DNA of 9,838 bases from Ignavibacteria bacterium (GCA_027492415.1 JAPUEV010000248.1:1-9838); one strand, 5' to 3'. Shown: positions 1 to 7,285, numbered from the stretch's first letter. Numbers and translations are program-made. The notes: generated by a model from the letters alone, not told the origin.

Positions 1-861
1 AATATTGTCAGCGTAGTACCTACACTGCTGCAATTCCTTTGCCATGATTATGAAAGCTCGGATATTTCTAATGAACTTACCGCTGTTAAAAAATCCTTCA
101 GCCATATCATCTGCGGTGCAGGCCCTCTTACCTGTGAGCTTGTTGCAAAATTTGAAGCAATGTTCGGGCTTAAAATTGTACACGGGTACGGCCTTTCTGA
201 AACTACCTGTTATTCCTGTTTTATACCCCGTGACCTTTCAAAATCAGATCATAAAAAATGGCTTCATCATTATGGTTTTCCTTCGATCGGACTGGCTATT
301 GAGCCAAACGAAATGGATATCCATAATGATAAAGGTGAACCTGCTAATGAAAATGAAAGGGGAGAAATTGTCATACGCGGGCATAATGTGATGAAATATT
401 ATGACGAAAATGCAGAAGCAAATGATAAAACTTTTGAGTTCGGATGGTTCCGCAGCGGTGATGAAGGCTTTTTTGTTAAAGATGAAGAGGGCAGGAATTA
501 CTATTTTATTACCGGCAGAATTAAAGAGCTTATAATCCGGGGAGGCGTTAATATAGCACCATTGGAAATTGATGAAGTTATTATGAGCATTCCCGAAGTA
601 AAAGCAGGCATTGCCGTTGGATTTGATAATGACTGGTATGGCGAAGATGTGGGAGCTCTTGTTCAGGTTAAAGAGGGGATTGCTGAATCAGAAGACCTGA
701 AGAAAGCTATTATACATGAATGCAGAAAAAAGCTGCCTGCTTATAAAACCCCAAAGGTGGTAATATTTACCAATTCGATCCCCGTTACTACTACAGGTAA
801 ATACCAGCGGAACAAAGTAAAACATCTGTTCAGCGAATTTAAAACAATTCAGTTCAAATAA
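1..861 (+). CDS. AMP-forming acyl-CoA synthetase/ligase, C-terminal part (5' end outside window)
   Basis: The reading frame is open from base 1 and ends at TAA 859-861, giving 286 residues of the C-terminal half of an adenylate-forming (ANL superfamily) enzyme. These enzymes activate a carboxylic acid with ATP to an acyl-AMP and usually pass it to CoA. Visible motifs, numbered from the first codon of the window, are a GAGPL stretch (39-43), the A5 motif GYGLSETT (62-69), GEIVIRG (121-127), the A7-type RSGDEG (151-156) with the ribose-binding Asp, the A8 hinge GRIKELIIRGG with Arg173, and the C-terminal TTTGKYQR (264-270), whose Lys267 matches the A10 catalytic lysine. The C-terminal lid domain is therefore complete. 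The N-terminal half, including the P-loop, lies upstream. The sequence resembles the fatty or aryl acid CoA-ligase type, but the substrate cannot be read. An internal ATG at 160 is not the start, because homologous sequence continues upstream of it. The radical SAM gene follows after 33 bp without a terminator, so the two are probably cotranscribed. Confidence 0.9.
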   Translation, partial: NIVSVVPTLLQFLCHDYESSDISNELTAVKKSFSHIICGAGPLTCELVAKFEAMFGLKIVHGYGLSETTCYSCFIPRDLSKSDHKKWLHHYGFPSIGLAIEPNEMDIHNDKGEPANENERGEIVIRGHNVMKYYDENAEANDKTFEFGWFRSGDEGFFVKDEEGRNYYFITGRIKELIIRGGVNIAPLEIDEVIMSIPEVKAGIAVGFDNDWYGEDVGALVQVKEGIAESEDLKKAIIHECRKKLPAYKTPKVVIFTNSIPVTTTGKYQRNKVKHLFSEFKTIQFK

Positions 862-894
862 ATATAAAACAGGATAAGTAATAACTCTTAAACT

Positions 895-1806
895 ATGAAG
901 CTCATAAATTCCACAGGAAATGAAGATCTGGCTATTGTTTATATTGCCCGTTCCGAAGGCGGCAATATGCTGGAATTCGTGGAATCACTTCAATCACCAA
1001 AGCCCCGGATGAAGAAATGGATATTAACCGTTTCAACTTTATACGGCTGCCCGGTAAATTGCACAATCTGCGATGCGGGTCCTTATTACCTCGGCAGGAT
1101 AAGCAAGGAAGGCATCTTCTGGCAGCTTGACCATATGATATCCCGGAGATTCCCTGACGGGAATATACCTGTAAAGCAGCTTAAAGTTCATTTTACTAGA
1201 ATGGGTGAGCCGGCTTTCAATATGAGCGTACTTGATGTGATCAATGAGTTTGGTATGTATTTCAATGCACCGGGCTTTATGCCATCTATATCCTCAATTG
1301 CTCCGAAAGGAAGTGAAAGGTTCTTTGAAGAATTATTAAGCTTAAAAAATAAAAAGTTTTCCAAAGGGAATTTCCAGCTTCAGTTCTCTATCCATACTAC
1401 AGATGAAGCAAAACGAAACGAGCTGATGCCGGTAAAAAAATGGTCACTGGGTCAAATTGCAGATTATGGCAAAAGATTCCGCTCCGCCGCAGATAGAAAG
1501 ATCACTCTAAGCTTTGCCCCCTCAGCAGAAAACCCGATAGAGCCTGATTTAATTAAGAAAATATTCGATCCTGAGCAATTCCTCATTAAGCTTACCCCGC
1601 TTAATTCCACAAATAATGCTTCCAGGAATAATCTTACCTCACTTATCAGCCCGGTTAATGATACGGGAATTGATACTCTTGCCGATGATTTCAAAAATGA
1701 AGGGTACGAAGTTATTATTAGCATAGGTGATAATGAAGAATTAAAAATAGGCAGCACTTGCGGGCAAAATCTAGTCTCTAACTACATTGTTAAAGAAAAC
1801 CCCTGA
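895..1806 (+). CDS. RlmN/Cfr-like radical SAM protein lacking the resolving cysteine
   Basis: This 303-residue protein has the radical SAM cluster motif Cys-x3-Cys-x2-Cys at C52, C56 and C59. It aligns by eye along the RlmN/Cfr core: VSTLYGCPVNCTIC (46-59), MGEP (103-106, as in GMGEP), FSIHTT (164-169, as in the SLHA strand), LMPV (177-180), and a final CGQ (289-291) matching the ACGQL motif whose Cys is methylated in RlmN. Two things differ from RlmN. The roughly 70-residue N-terminal accessory domain is absent, and the position seven residues before the first cluster Cys, which is the resolving Cys118 in E. coli RlmN, is Thr45. The protein has only four cysteines. The start at 895 is preferred over Met25 because residues 9-32 look like the conserved strand that precedes the cluster in this family; no clear ribosome binding site is seen. 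It is probably a radical SAM methyltransferase or a relative with a different substrate. Assigning it as rlmN would be unsafe. Confidence 0.85.
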   Translation: MKLINSTGNEDLAIVYIARSEGGNMLEFVESLQSPKPRMKKWILTVSTLYGCPVNCTICDAGPYYLGRISKEGIFWQLDHMISRRFPDGNIPVKQLKVHFTRMGEPAFNMSVLDVINEFGMYFNAPGFMPSISSIAPKGSERFFEELLSLKNKKFSKGNFQLQFSIHTTDEAKRNELMPVKKWSLGQIADYGKRFRSAADRKITLSFAPSAENPIEPDLIKKIFDPEQFLIKLTPLNSTNNASRNNLTSLISPVNDTGIDTLADDFKNEGYEVIISIGDNEELKIGSTCGQNLVSNYIVKENP

Positions 1807-1823
1807 GAGTAATTGTTAAAAAT

Positions 1824-1858
1824 AAAAAAGCCATCCTGCTTTCAGGATGGCTTTTTTT
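1824..1858. terminator. Bidirectional Rho-independent terminator between convergent genes
   Basis: A perfect GCCATCCTG/CAGGATGGC stem (1830-1838 with 1843-1851) has a four-base loop. Six A on the left and seven T on the right can extend the pairing. A T-tract therefore follows the hairpin on both strands. It lies 17 bp after the radical SAM stop codon and 30 bp beyond the stop of the minus-strand kelch gene, so it can end both convergent transcripts. Confidence 0.93.
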
Positions 1859-1888
1859 ACTGCTTAACTTCTTAAACGCTTAAAAATA

Positions 1889-3934
1889 TTATTTTACAAG
1901 TAACATTTTCTTTGTTTCAGTAAAGTTGCCTGCTTCAAGTCTGTAGAAGTATGCACCGCTTGAAAGCTCTGATGCATTGAAATCAACTACATAGTTACCT
2001 GCAGGTTTAACATCATTTAACAAGGTCTTTACTTCTCTGCCCAATATATCAAATATCACAAGCTTTACAAGTCCGCTGTTGGGGATTGAGAACTTGATAT
2101 TTGTTGCCGGGTTAAACGGATTCGGGTAATTCTGACTGAGTGAATAAACCTCAGGAACTATGTTGTTAACAGGATTCACTCCGGTTAGTCCGCCGTTTAT
2201 TAAAGCAACCAGTACAGGCTGTAAGCTGCCGCCTATAAAATATCTTGGGTCGCAGCTTAAGCTTCTTACTTCATATCCTGTAGTGTATCTGCCAATACCT
2301 GCTAATGTATCGTTAGCTGTATGATTGCCGTATCTCCACAATGCATAAGATCCATTGCTGAATCCATTACCATCAGGATAGTAGCCGCCATCACTTGGTG
2401 TTGAAATATTGCGTGTATTGCCGGCGTCTAATCTTACTCCAACAATATTACCCGGTGTCGGAAATGCGTTATCCAGTTTGAAGGTCATACCTAATATCTG
2501 TCCGCAGAAGTTAAGATCTAAGCCAAGTGAGCCTGTCCTGCCGTAGTTGTAAGAAATATCGCCGCCCATCATGATAAGTGTTTTTCTTGCAGCAGGTGTA
2601 CCGCTGTTAAGCCATGCTGTCAGGTTATTCCTTGCTGTTAAGCCTAGCCATCTGCAGCCTATAGCGTCAAAGCTTGTTTCCTGAATAATGATCCTGTTGT
2701 ACTGTGTTAATGGTGGAAGTGCTGAGTTTGTATCAAATGTAACAAGATCATATGAGCCTACTATACCGCCAAGGTAAACTCTTAATGAATCCCTGTCAGA
2801 TTTTCTTTTTGCTATGCTGGTTGTGGTAACTGAATCATGAACCAATACTAATGTTGTATTTGTAGCTGCAGGGCAAAGTGTATCTGTAAATATCTCAGTA
2901 TTAGAAATTGTTCCTGCTCCACCGTATCCTGAAGCGCATACTAATTTCCAGATTCCTCCGTTAAGGCTAACAGTTCCGCTCTGGCCTGCTGTCCATGCAG
3001 CGGTTTTGTTAGGCTGTGTTGTCCATACATTTGCTCCCGGGCTGTATGACCAGCATGCATTGCTTACTGAAGAAAATGCAACCGCGCTGCTGCCTCCTGT
3101 TACTATAATACCTTTGCATCCCCATGAATGAGCGTCTATCCTGAACATACTTATCGGCATAGAAGCACCTGTTGTCCATGTAATAACGCTTCTATCGGCC
3201 TGGCTGATTACACCGCGGTATGTTGTTGACTGAATTGTTGAACCATCAATACCGCCGCAGTATACAAGTGTATCTCCTGATAATGCCATACCGCCGCCAA
3301 ACCTGACTGCAGGAAGCGGTGTACATGTCCTCCATGTGTTTGAAATACAGTTATATACATAAACTGTGTTAACTGTTGTTGTGCCGTTATAACCGCCTGC
3401 AACATAAACCAAGCTGTCCTGGTATCCGGCGCCGTCGGACCATCCAAGGGCAACAGGAAGCGGTGCTCTTGATGTCCATAAGTCGTTCCTGATATCATAA
3501 CGATAGAAATCATTGGTATAAACATTTGATGCATTTGCTCCGCCTATCATATACAATGAATCTTTTAACCTTGCGGAACCGCCTCTGTCTTTACCTGTAG
3601 GCATTGGTGAAACTGATGTCCATGTATTTGTGTTGATGTTATATTTGCGCACGTTGTTAATTCCTATTTCGCCGCCCATAACATAAACCCAGCCTGTATC
3701 GTTTCTTGAATAACCCTGTCCATGGCCAAGATCAGCCAAAGGAACAGGAAATGCTGAACCACTTGTCCATGCTCCAGCCATATCCGGACCATTACCCGGT
3801 GTTACCCGGATATCAGTGGATGTATTCTGGCTGGAAGTACCCGTGATGTCGTCCCTTCCGGAAAAACCCAGGAATACTGCCGCAGCAGCACAGCCTATGG
3901 CAAATAGTTTAAGAATGTTTGATTTTGTTTTCAT
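1889..3934 (-). CDS. Secreted kelch-repeat protein with type IX secretion sorting domain
   Basis: This 681-residue protein begins with a Sec signal peptide (K-rich start, hydrophobic stretch about 8-24, likely cleavage near FSG 24-26). Residues about 60-350 form a kelch beta-propeller. Gly-Gly doublets recur at 87, 131, 180, 227, 280 and 338, about 44-58 residues apart, most followed by the aromatic and W/T positions of kelch motifs (for example NTWTSVSPMP), which suits a six-bladed propeller. Residues about 358-580 form a second domain with alternating hydrophobic strands (LVLVHDS, YNRIIIQET, KTLIMMGGDI) that looks like a Rossmann or flavodoxin-type alpha/beta fold; its function is unknown. 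Residues about 594-681 are the type A sorting domain with QNYPNPFNP (601-609) and the terminal KKMLLVK. The protein is expected outside the outer membrane. No catalytic motif was recognised. The start has no Shine-Dalgarno sequence, but a TAnnTTTG box lies upstream. The gene looks monocistronic. Confidence 0.9.
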   Translation of the reverse strand: MKTKSNILKLFAIGCAAAAVFLGFSGRDDITGTSSQNTSTDIRVTPGNGPDMAGAWTSGSAFPVPLADLGHGQGYSRNDTGWVYVMGGEIGINNVRKYNINTNTWTSVSPMPTGKDRGGSARLKDSLYMIGGANASNVYTNDFYRYDIRNDLWTSRAPLPVALGWSDGAGYQDSLVYVAGGYNGTTTVNTVYVYNCISNTWRTCTPLPAVRFGGGMALSGDTLVYCGGIDGSTIQSTTYRGVISQADRSVITWTTGASMPISMFRIDAHSWGCKGIIVTGGSSAVAFSSVSNACWSYSPGANVWTTQPNKTAAWTAGQSGTVSLNGGIWKLVCASGYGGAGTISNTEIFTDTLCPAATNTTLVLVHDSVTTTSIAKRKSDRDSLRVYLGGIVGSYDLVTFDTNSALPPLTQYNRIIIQETSFDAIGCRWLGLTARNNLTAWLNSGTPAARKTLIMMGGDISYNYGRTGSLGLDLNFCGQILGMTFKLDNAFPTPGNIVGVRLDAGNTRNISTPSDGGYYPDGNGFSNGSYALWRYGNHTANDTLAGIGRYTTGYEVRSLSCDPRYFIGGSLQPVLVALINGGLTGVNPVNNIVPEVYSLSQNYPNPFNPATNIKFSIPNSGLVKLVIFDILGREVKTLLNDVKPAGNYVVDFNASELSSGAYFYRLEAGNFTETKKMLLVK

Positions 3935-4130
3935 TTGGTTACTGTTTAGTTAATTGAGAGATTGATGTAAATAATATGTTATTCTTTTTTCAAATTTACA
4001 ATATTAAAATAAATTTTTATTCATGAATATTTTTGTTTTTAAATAGAAAGGAATTTGTTTTTAAAAAATTCTTTTTTCGATTTAATATTTTTATCCGGAA
4101 TGAGAAATTTTATAATTGGAATGTCTCAAA
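3935..4130. other. AT-rich spacer between the kelch and P-domain genes
   Basis: These 196 bp lie downstream of the P-domain gene and upstream of the kelch gene, both on the minus strand. The spacer holds the TAAATTTG box described separately and a 12-bp palindrome, TATTCATGAATA (4018-4029). No strong GC-rich terminator hairpin is seen after the P-domain gene, so some readthrough into the kelch gene is possible. Confidence 0.5.
3991..3998 (-). promoter_or_regulatory. Bacteroidota-type -7 box upstream of the kelch gene
   Basis: Read on the minus strand, this is TAAATTTG, an exact match to the Bacteroidota -7 consensus TAnnTTTG, and it lies 57 bases upstream of the ATG. No convincing TTG -33 box is seen at the usual distance, so the call rests on one element in AT-rich DNA. 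Confidence 0.4.
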
Positions 4131-5552
4131 TTATTTGATCAATATCATTTTTCGGGTCTCCGTAAAATTTCCGGCTTCCAGCCTGTAGAAATAAGCACCT
4201 GAAGAATATGAAGATGCATCAAAGCTGACATTATAAACTCCCGGGTCCCTGTACTCATGTACAAGTGTTTTCACTTCTCTGCCGGTAATATCAAAAATAA
4301 TAAGCTTTACAATGTCAGATTTTGGTATCGTAAAGTTGATTGAAGTTACAGGATTAAATGGATTTGGGAAATTTTGTCCAAGACTGTAATAATTCGGGAT
4401 TTCTATAGTCTGTAATCCTCCTTCAAAACAATCATAAGTTAAGAGTAAGCACCATCCTGTTAAAGTACCAAAGTCTCCGCCAGTTGTATCAGTAATTGCT
4501 AATTTCCAATACCCGGCTGATTGTATCCCGTTAAAAATAGTTAAAGGTGCAAAAGGTTTGTATTCACCGGTAAATGGCGCTGTTCCCGAAGAAATTGGCA
4601 GAACCGCTGAATCATTTAAAATAGTGTTTATGAAGTTATCACCAGAACCGCCAGCCTGATTTATTATTAAAGCACCTGTTGTATTTTTTCTTAAATAGAA
4701 AATAAGGTCTGAATCCCAAGTGTGTTCAACATTGGCAATTTTAACATTAACGTCCCTGACAACACATATCGGGGGCATGGCAACATTAACTGAATCAAAT
4801 GTAGTTGAAAAATTTGCTATCGGCACACTTAATCCGGTTCGGCAAAAACTCATAGTGGGATACGGCGGGGGTGGTATAGTGGATTCTTCACCTCTTATTC
4901 GTATCTGAACTCCCTGGTAAGGAGCTGTTGTAGATACTCGCCATGCTGTGCCCTGTGCCAGAAGGTTACCCGGGTCTCGTAATACACAAGGTGAAAGCCT
5001 TTTGATACGGGTTGACCAGAACCATTGACCGCTTGCTACATATGAATGTACAGTCATTACAGATATCCAGTATTTAATGCCGCCTGCTAAAGTACGGGGA
5101 GTTGGTAGCTTAAAGGTTGGGCTTGCATTATTCAATGCCGTTACAGGCACTATTAAAGAATCCCTGAAAAGTATTGCACCCGGCCTGATGCCTGCATTTC
5201 CTGAATCTGAATATATATTACACTTGATAGTGACCATAGGTCCCGAATTGCTCCACTGACCGCCGCAATCAATACTGTCTATCCTCCAGTTATATCCAAA
5301 GGGAACTGTAAAATCTTCAGCAGTTTCTATGTAATTATTGCTAAAGTCAGGGAATTGCTGCGAAGCCGAACCAGTACCCCCCGAGGAATCCATCTGGTTC
5401 CATAATACACTGTTCACAAGTAAACCTGGAAGTGAAGTAGGATTATTATCCGTTTCATTGCCAGTAATTTTTAATTGTGAGTGAGAGCTGTTGGTTATAA
5501 TATAAATTAATGCAATTACAAATAACAATAAAAGGTTTGATCTTGTTATCAT
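4131..5552 (-). CDS. Secreted P-domain protein with type IX secretion sorting domain
   Basis: This 473-residue protein starts with a clear signal peptide (hydrophobic 7-20, likely cleavage after SHSQ, 23-26). Residues about 78-220 form a beta-sandwich-like module that opens with AEDFTVP (78-84) and W89 and includes the strand KYWISVMTVHS (160-170). Residues about 246-375 match the proprotein-convertase P-domain: NVKIANVEHT (269-278), DSDLIFYL (280-287), GSGDNFINT (302-310), APFTGEY (325-331), a Gly-x-Trp (347-349) and the GTLTGW end (362-367). P-domains usually follow a subtilisin-like protease, but no protease domain is present here, so the role is more likely structural or binding. Residues about 384-473 are the T9SS sorting domain with QNFPNPFNP (393-401), close in sequence to that of the kelch protein. 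No ribosome binding site is seen, as is common in Bacteroidota. The natural ligand is unknown. Confidence 0.88.
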   Translation of the reverse strand: MITRSNLLLLFVIALIYIITNSSHSQLKITGNETDNNPTSLPGLLVNSVLWNQMDSSGGTGSASQQFPDFSNNYIETAEDFTVPFGYNWRIDSIDCGGQWSNSGPMVTIKCNIYSDSGNAGIRPGAILFRDSLIVPVTALNNASPTFKLPTPRTLAGGIKYWISVMTVHSYVASGQWFWSTRIKRLSPCVLRDPGNLLAQGTAWRVSTTAPYQGVQIRIRGEESTIPPPPYPTMSFCRTGLSVPIANFSTTFDSVNVAMPPICVVRDVNVKIANVEHTWDSDLIFYLRKNTTGALIINQAGGSGDNFINTILNDSAVLPISSGTAPFTGEYKPFAPLTIFNGIQSAGYWKLAITDTTGGDFGTLTGWCLLLTYDCFEGGLQTIEIPNYYSLGQNFPNPFNPVTSINFTIPKSDIVKLIIFDITGREVKTLVHEYRDPGVYNVSFDASSYSSGAYFYRLEAGNFTETRKMILIK

Positions 5553-5717
5553 ATTAATTTTGTTTATCCTGATGTTTATATGTTTTGTAATATGATATTA
5601 ATTTTGGTAATAATCAATTTCTAAATCGATTTTTATCATATTGTATAGTTAAAACAGATAAAAAGCAGCTTTTAAGAAAATTTAGTATTTCTAATTGACA
5701 CTCTGAAATATTTCCAG

Positions 5718-5737
5718 GGCTCTTGACAATAAGAACC
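5718..5737 (-). repeat. Short hairpin-forming inverted repeat
   Basis: On the minus strand the sequence reads GGTTCTT, a six-base loop, then AAGAGCC. This gives a seven-pair stem with one G-U wobble. On the plus strand the wobble position becomes a C-A mismatch, so a folded RNA would favour minus-strand transcription. Its function is unknown. Confidence 0.4.
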
Positions 5738-5749
5738 GCACAACTGTAG

Positions 5750-5786
5750 TAAACCGCTTGATAACTGGTTATCAGCGAAAGGTTTA
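5750..5786. repeat. Imperfect nested palindrome, candidate operator or RNA structure
   Basis: The core is TGATAAC-TG-GTTATCA (5759-5774), a perfect 7-bp inverted repeat with a two-base centre. It is flanked by two more pairs (GC 5756-5757 with GC 5775-5776, one base bulged) and by outer arms TAAACC (5750-5755) and GGTTTA (5781-5786). It could be a binding site for a dimeric regulator, a structured RNA element or an element remnant. It lies about 200 bp upstream of the P-domain gene. Confidence 0.55.
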
Positions 5787-5802
5787 TTGCTCAACATACA
5801 AT

Positions 5803-5837
5803 AAAAAAAAACACCCCTTTTCAGAGGTGTTTTTTTT
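5803..5837 (-). terminator. Rho-independent terminator of the small T9SS protein gene
   Basis: The stem ACACC/GGTGT (5811-5815 with 5826-5830) continues past one mismatch, and runs of eight or nine A and T border it on each side. It starts 20 bp beyond the stop codon of the minus-strand gene ending at 5857. The T-run on the plus strand (5830-5837) means it could also stop a plus-strand transcript, although no plus-strand gene precedes it. Confidence 0.88.
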
Positions 5838-5856
5838 AAAAGATAAAAAGTTTGAT

Positions 5857-6831
5857 TTATTTAACCAGTGTCATTTTTTTAGTATCAACGTTGGTCCCGT
5901 TTTCAAGCTTATACATATAAATACCGCTTGCAAGCTCGCTGGCGTTGAACTGAATATCATGTGTACCTGCTGAAAGCTCGCCATCAACTAATGTTGCAAC
6001 TAACTGTCCCATTGAATTGTAAACAGTAAGTCTTGTATAGCCTGCTTTTGGAATATCAAAATTAATTGATGTTGTCGGGTTAAACGGATTCGGATAGTTC
6101 TGTTTTAATTCAAACTTATTCGGAATTTCGTTGTTGTTTGCAATACCTGTAAGATTTGTACCCATAACCATTAAGTTAAATCCAACTGTTGTTGGAGAAG
6201 GATCAACTGCAGCAGCCCAAACATTTGTTGCAATTGTTCTCTGCAAACCGTTCTGGTTTGGCGGATTTACTCTGTTTGGTAATGTTTTTGCAGGTGTGAA
6301 CGGACCTGAAGAAATTGTTCCGTTAAGCCAGTATTCAACGTAATAATTACCTGCTGTTAATAATGTGCCGCCGCCTCTTAAAGTGATTCCCATTATCGGG
6401 CGCTGTGTGTTTGTTAATGTTGTTGAGCTTACTCTGTAAACACCTGACCATCTTGAGCTAACAAAACCTGTTCCTGTGGTGTCACCAAAAACTATAACTG
6501 CTCCAACGCTGTCCGGTTTTCCTCTCCAGATTCTTATATTTCCGGCATTGAATGTTGATGTTGTTGTGCTGCCTGTCTGGTAAGCATAAACTCTTACTGA
6601 ATCGATCTTCCAGGTCTGGCCTGCAGGTACTGTGAAGTCATCTGCGCAGGAAAAACCTGTAGCTATGCTTGCTGTTGAACCGTAGGATGTTCCGCCGGAC
6701 CAAATGCAGCTTGCAGGTGCGCCGGATAATCCCGGGTCAGTTGTGAATGCTGTATCAACAACAAGGTACTGCGATGAAACAATTGATGTAAAAAGTAACA
6801 TGAAGAAAATACTGTAAAATAGATTTTTCAT
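5857..6831 (-). CDS. Small secreted protein with type IX secretion sorting domain
   Basis: This 324-residue protein has a typical signal peptide (MKN start, hydrophobic 5-18, likely cleavage around SSQ, 19-21). Residues about 60-225 are rich in beta strands and in Thr, Ser and Gly. They begin with CADDFTVPAGQTW (62-74), followed by KIDSV, which resembles the matching region of the neighbouring P-domain protein (AEDFTVP, W, RIDSI), so both carry the same kind of beta-sandwich module. A strand with AGNYYVEYWLNG (160-171) is typical of these modules. Residues about 236-324 are the T9SS type A sorting domain with QNYPNPFNP (244-252) and the terminal KKMTLVK. No enzymatic motif was found. The start is supported by an AAAGGGG stretch a few bases upstream of the ATG (minus strand, about 6838-6844). 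The gene ends at its own terminator, so it looks monocistronic. It is likely a surface or released protein of unknown role. Confidence 0.88.
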   Translation of the reverse strand: MKNLFYSIFFMLLFTSIVSSQYLVVDTAFTTDPGLSGAPASCIWSGGTSYGSTASIATGFSCADDFTVPAGQTWKIDSVRVYAYQTGSTTTSTFNAGNIRIWRGKPDSVGAVIVFGDTTGTGFVSSRWSGVYRVSSTTLTNTQRPIMGITLRGGGTLLTAGNYYVEYWLNGTISSGPFTPAKTLPNRVNPPNQNGLQRTIATNVWAAAVDPSPTTVGFNLMVMGTNLTGIANNNEIPNKFELKQNYPNPFNPTTSINFDIPKAGYTRLTVYNSMGQLVATLVDGELSAGTHDIQFNASELASGIYMYKLENGTNVDTKKMTLVK

Positions 6832-7217
6832 ATCTTACCCCTTTTAATTAAGTTAGTTTGAGAAAGTTAACATTGAATAATCTAAAATAATAATTAATTT
6901 TAATATATCAAGAGGAAAAATATATATACTAATAAAATTAATTAACTGTTAATAATATCATTAAAAACTTATTTGTAGTGAAAATTTTCCATGTTTGTAA
7001 GAAATTTATTATTCTTTTAGCTGAAATTCCAAATTAATTATAACTAACTGTTTAATATAATGTTAATCATGATGTAAATTTATTAGAATTTATATGCTAA
7101 TATTTCAAAATTCTATTTGTAAATGTTACAGGAATGAATAAGATAGAGCATATCCTCTGCATTTGATGTTCTGAAAAAAATGAACCAATTTACCTTTTAT
7201 CATATTCAAAATTTTTC

Positions 7218-7225
7218 TATATTTG
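7218..7225 (+). promoter_or_regulatory. Bacteroidota-type -7 box upstream of the E1 gene
   Basis: TATATTTG matches TAnnTTTG exactly and is the only exact plus-strand match found in the 471-bp spacer. It would give a leader of about 70 bases. No clear -33 TTG is at the expected distance. Confidence 0.4.
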
Positions 7226-7285
7226 AAATCTTTGTGTTTTTATCACTTCCTGTAGAATAATAAATAAAATAAATTCATATATAAT

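Larger units (their letters stand above)
5553..5856. other. Intergenic region with inverted repeats and a terminator
   Basis: These 304 bp between two minus-strand genes contain no supportable gene. The part next to the P-domain gene start (5553-5700) is plain AT-rich DNA with a 12-base repeat, ATATTAATTTTG, at 5551-5562 and 5595-5606. The part at 5710-5790 is less AT-rich and carries the two inverted repeats listed separately. The terminator of the upstream secreted-protein gene is at 5803-5837. No exact TAnnTTTG promoter box was found on the minus strand here. Confidence 0.6.

Noticed and set aside
44..391. Open frame overlapping the ligase in another frame
   Set aside because: It lacks any recognisable domain, and the frame from base 1 carries the complete ligase motifs.
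1464..1757. Antisense open frame inside the radical SAM gene
   Set aside because: It lies wholly within a well-supported gene and has no family features.
3857..3934. Possible lipoprotein signal in the kelch protein because of Cys15
   Set aside because: The Cys lies inside the hydrophobic core with no lipobox pattern at the cleavage position, and T9SS export fits an ordinary signal peptide.
4018..4029. Palindrome TATTCATGAATA upstream of the kelch gene
   Set aside because: It is short and in very AT-rich DNA, so chance is a sufficient explanation.
5551..5606. Two copies of ATATTAATTTTG 44 bp apart
   Set aside because: Low-complexity AT-rich sequence, only two copies, and no further pattern such as a CRISPR or iteron array.
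5723..5728. TTGACA resembling a sigma-70 -35 box
   Set aside because: No -10 box follows at 16-18 bases, and Bacteroidota promoters use a different consensus.
5758..5973. Plus-strand open frame across the terminator at 5803-5837
   Set aside because: It runs through a terminator hairpin and into the antisense of a T9SS sorting domain, and has no start signal.
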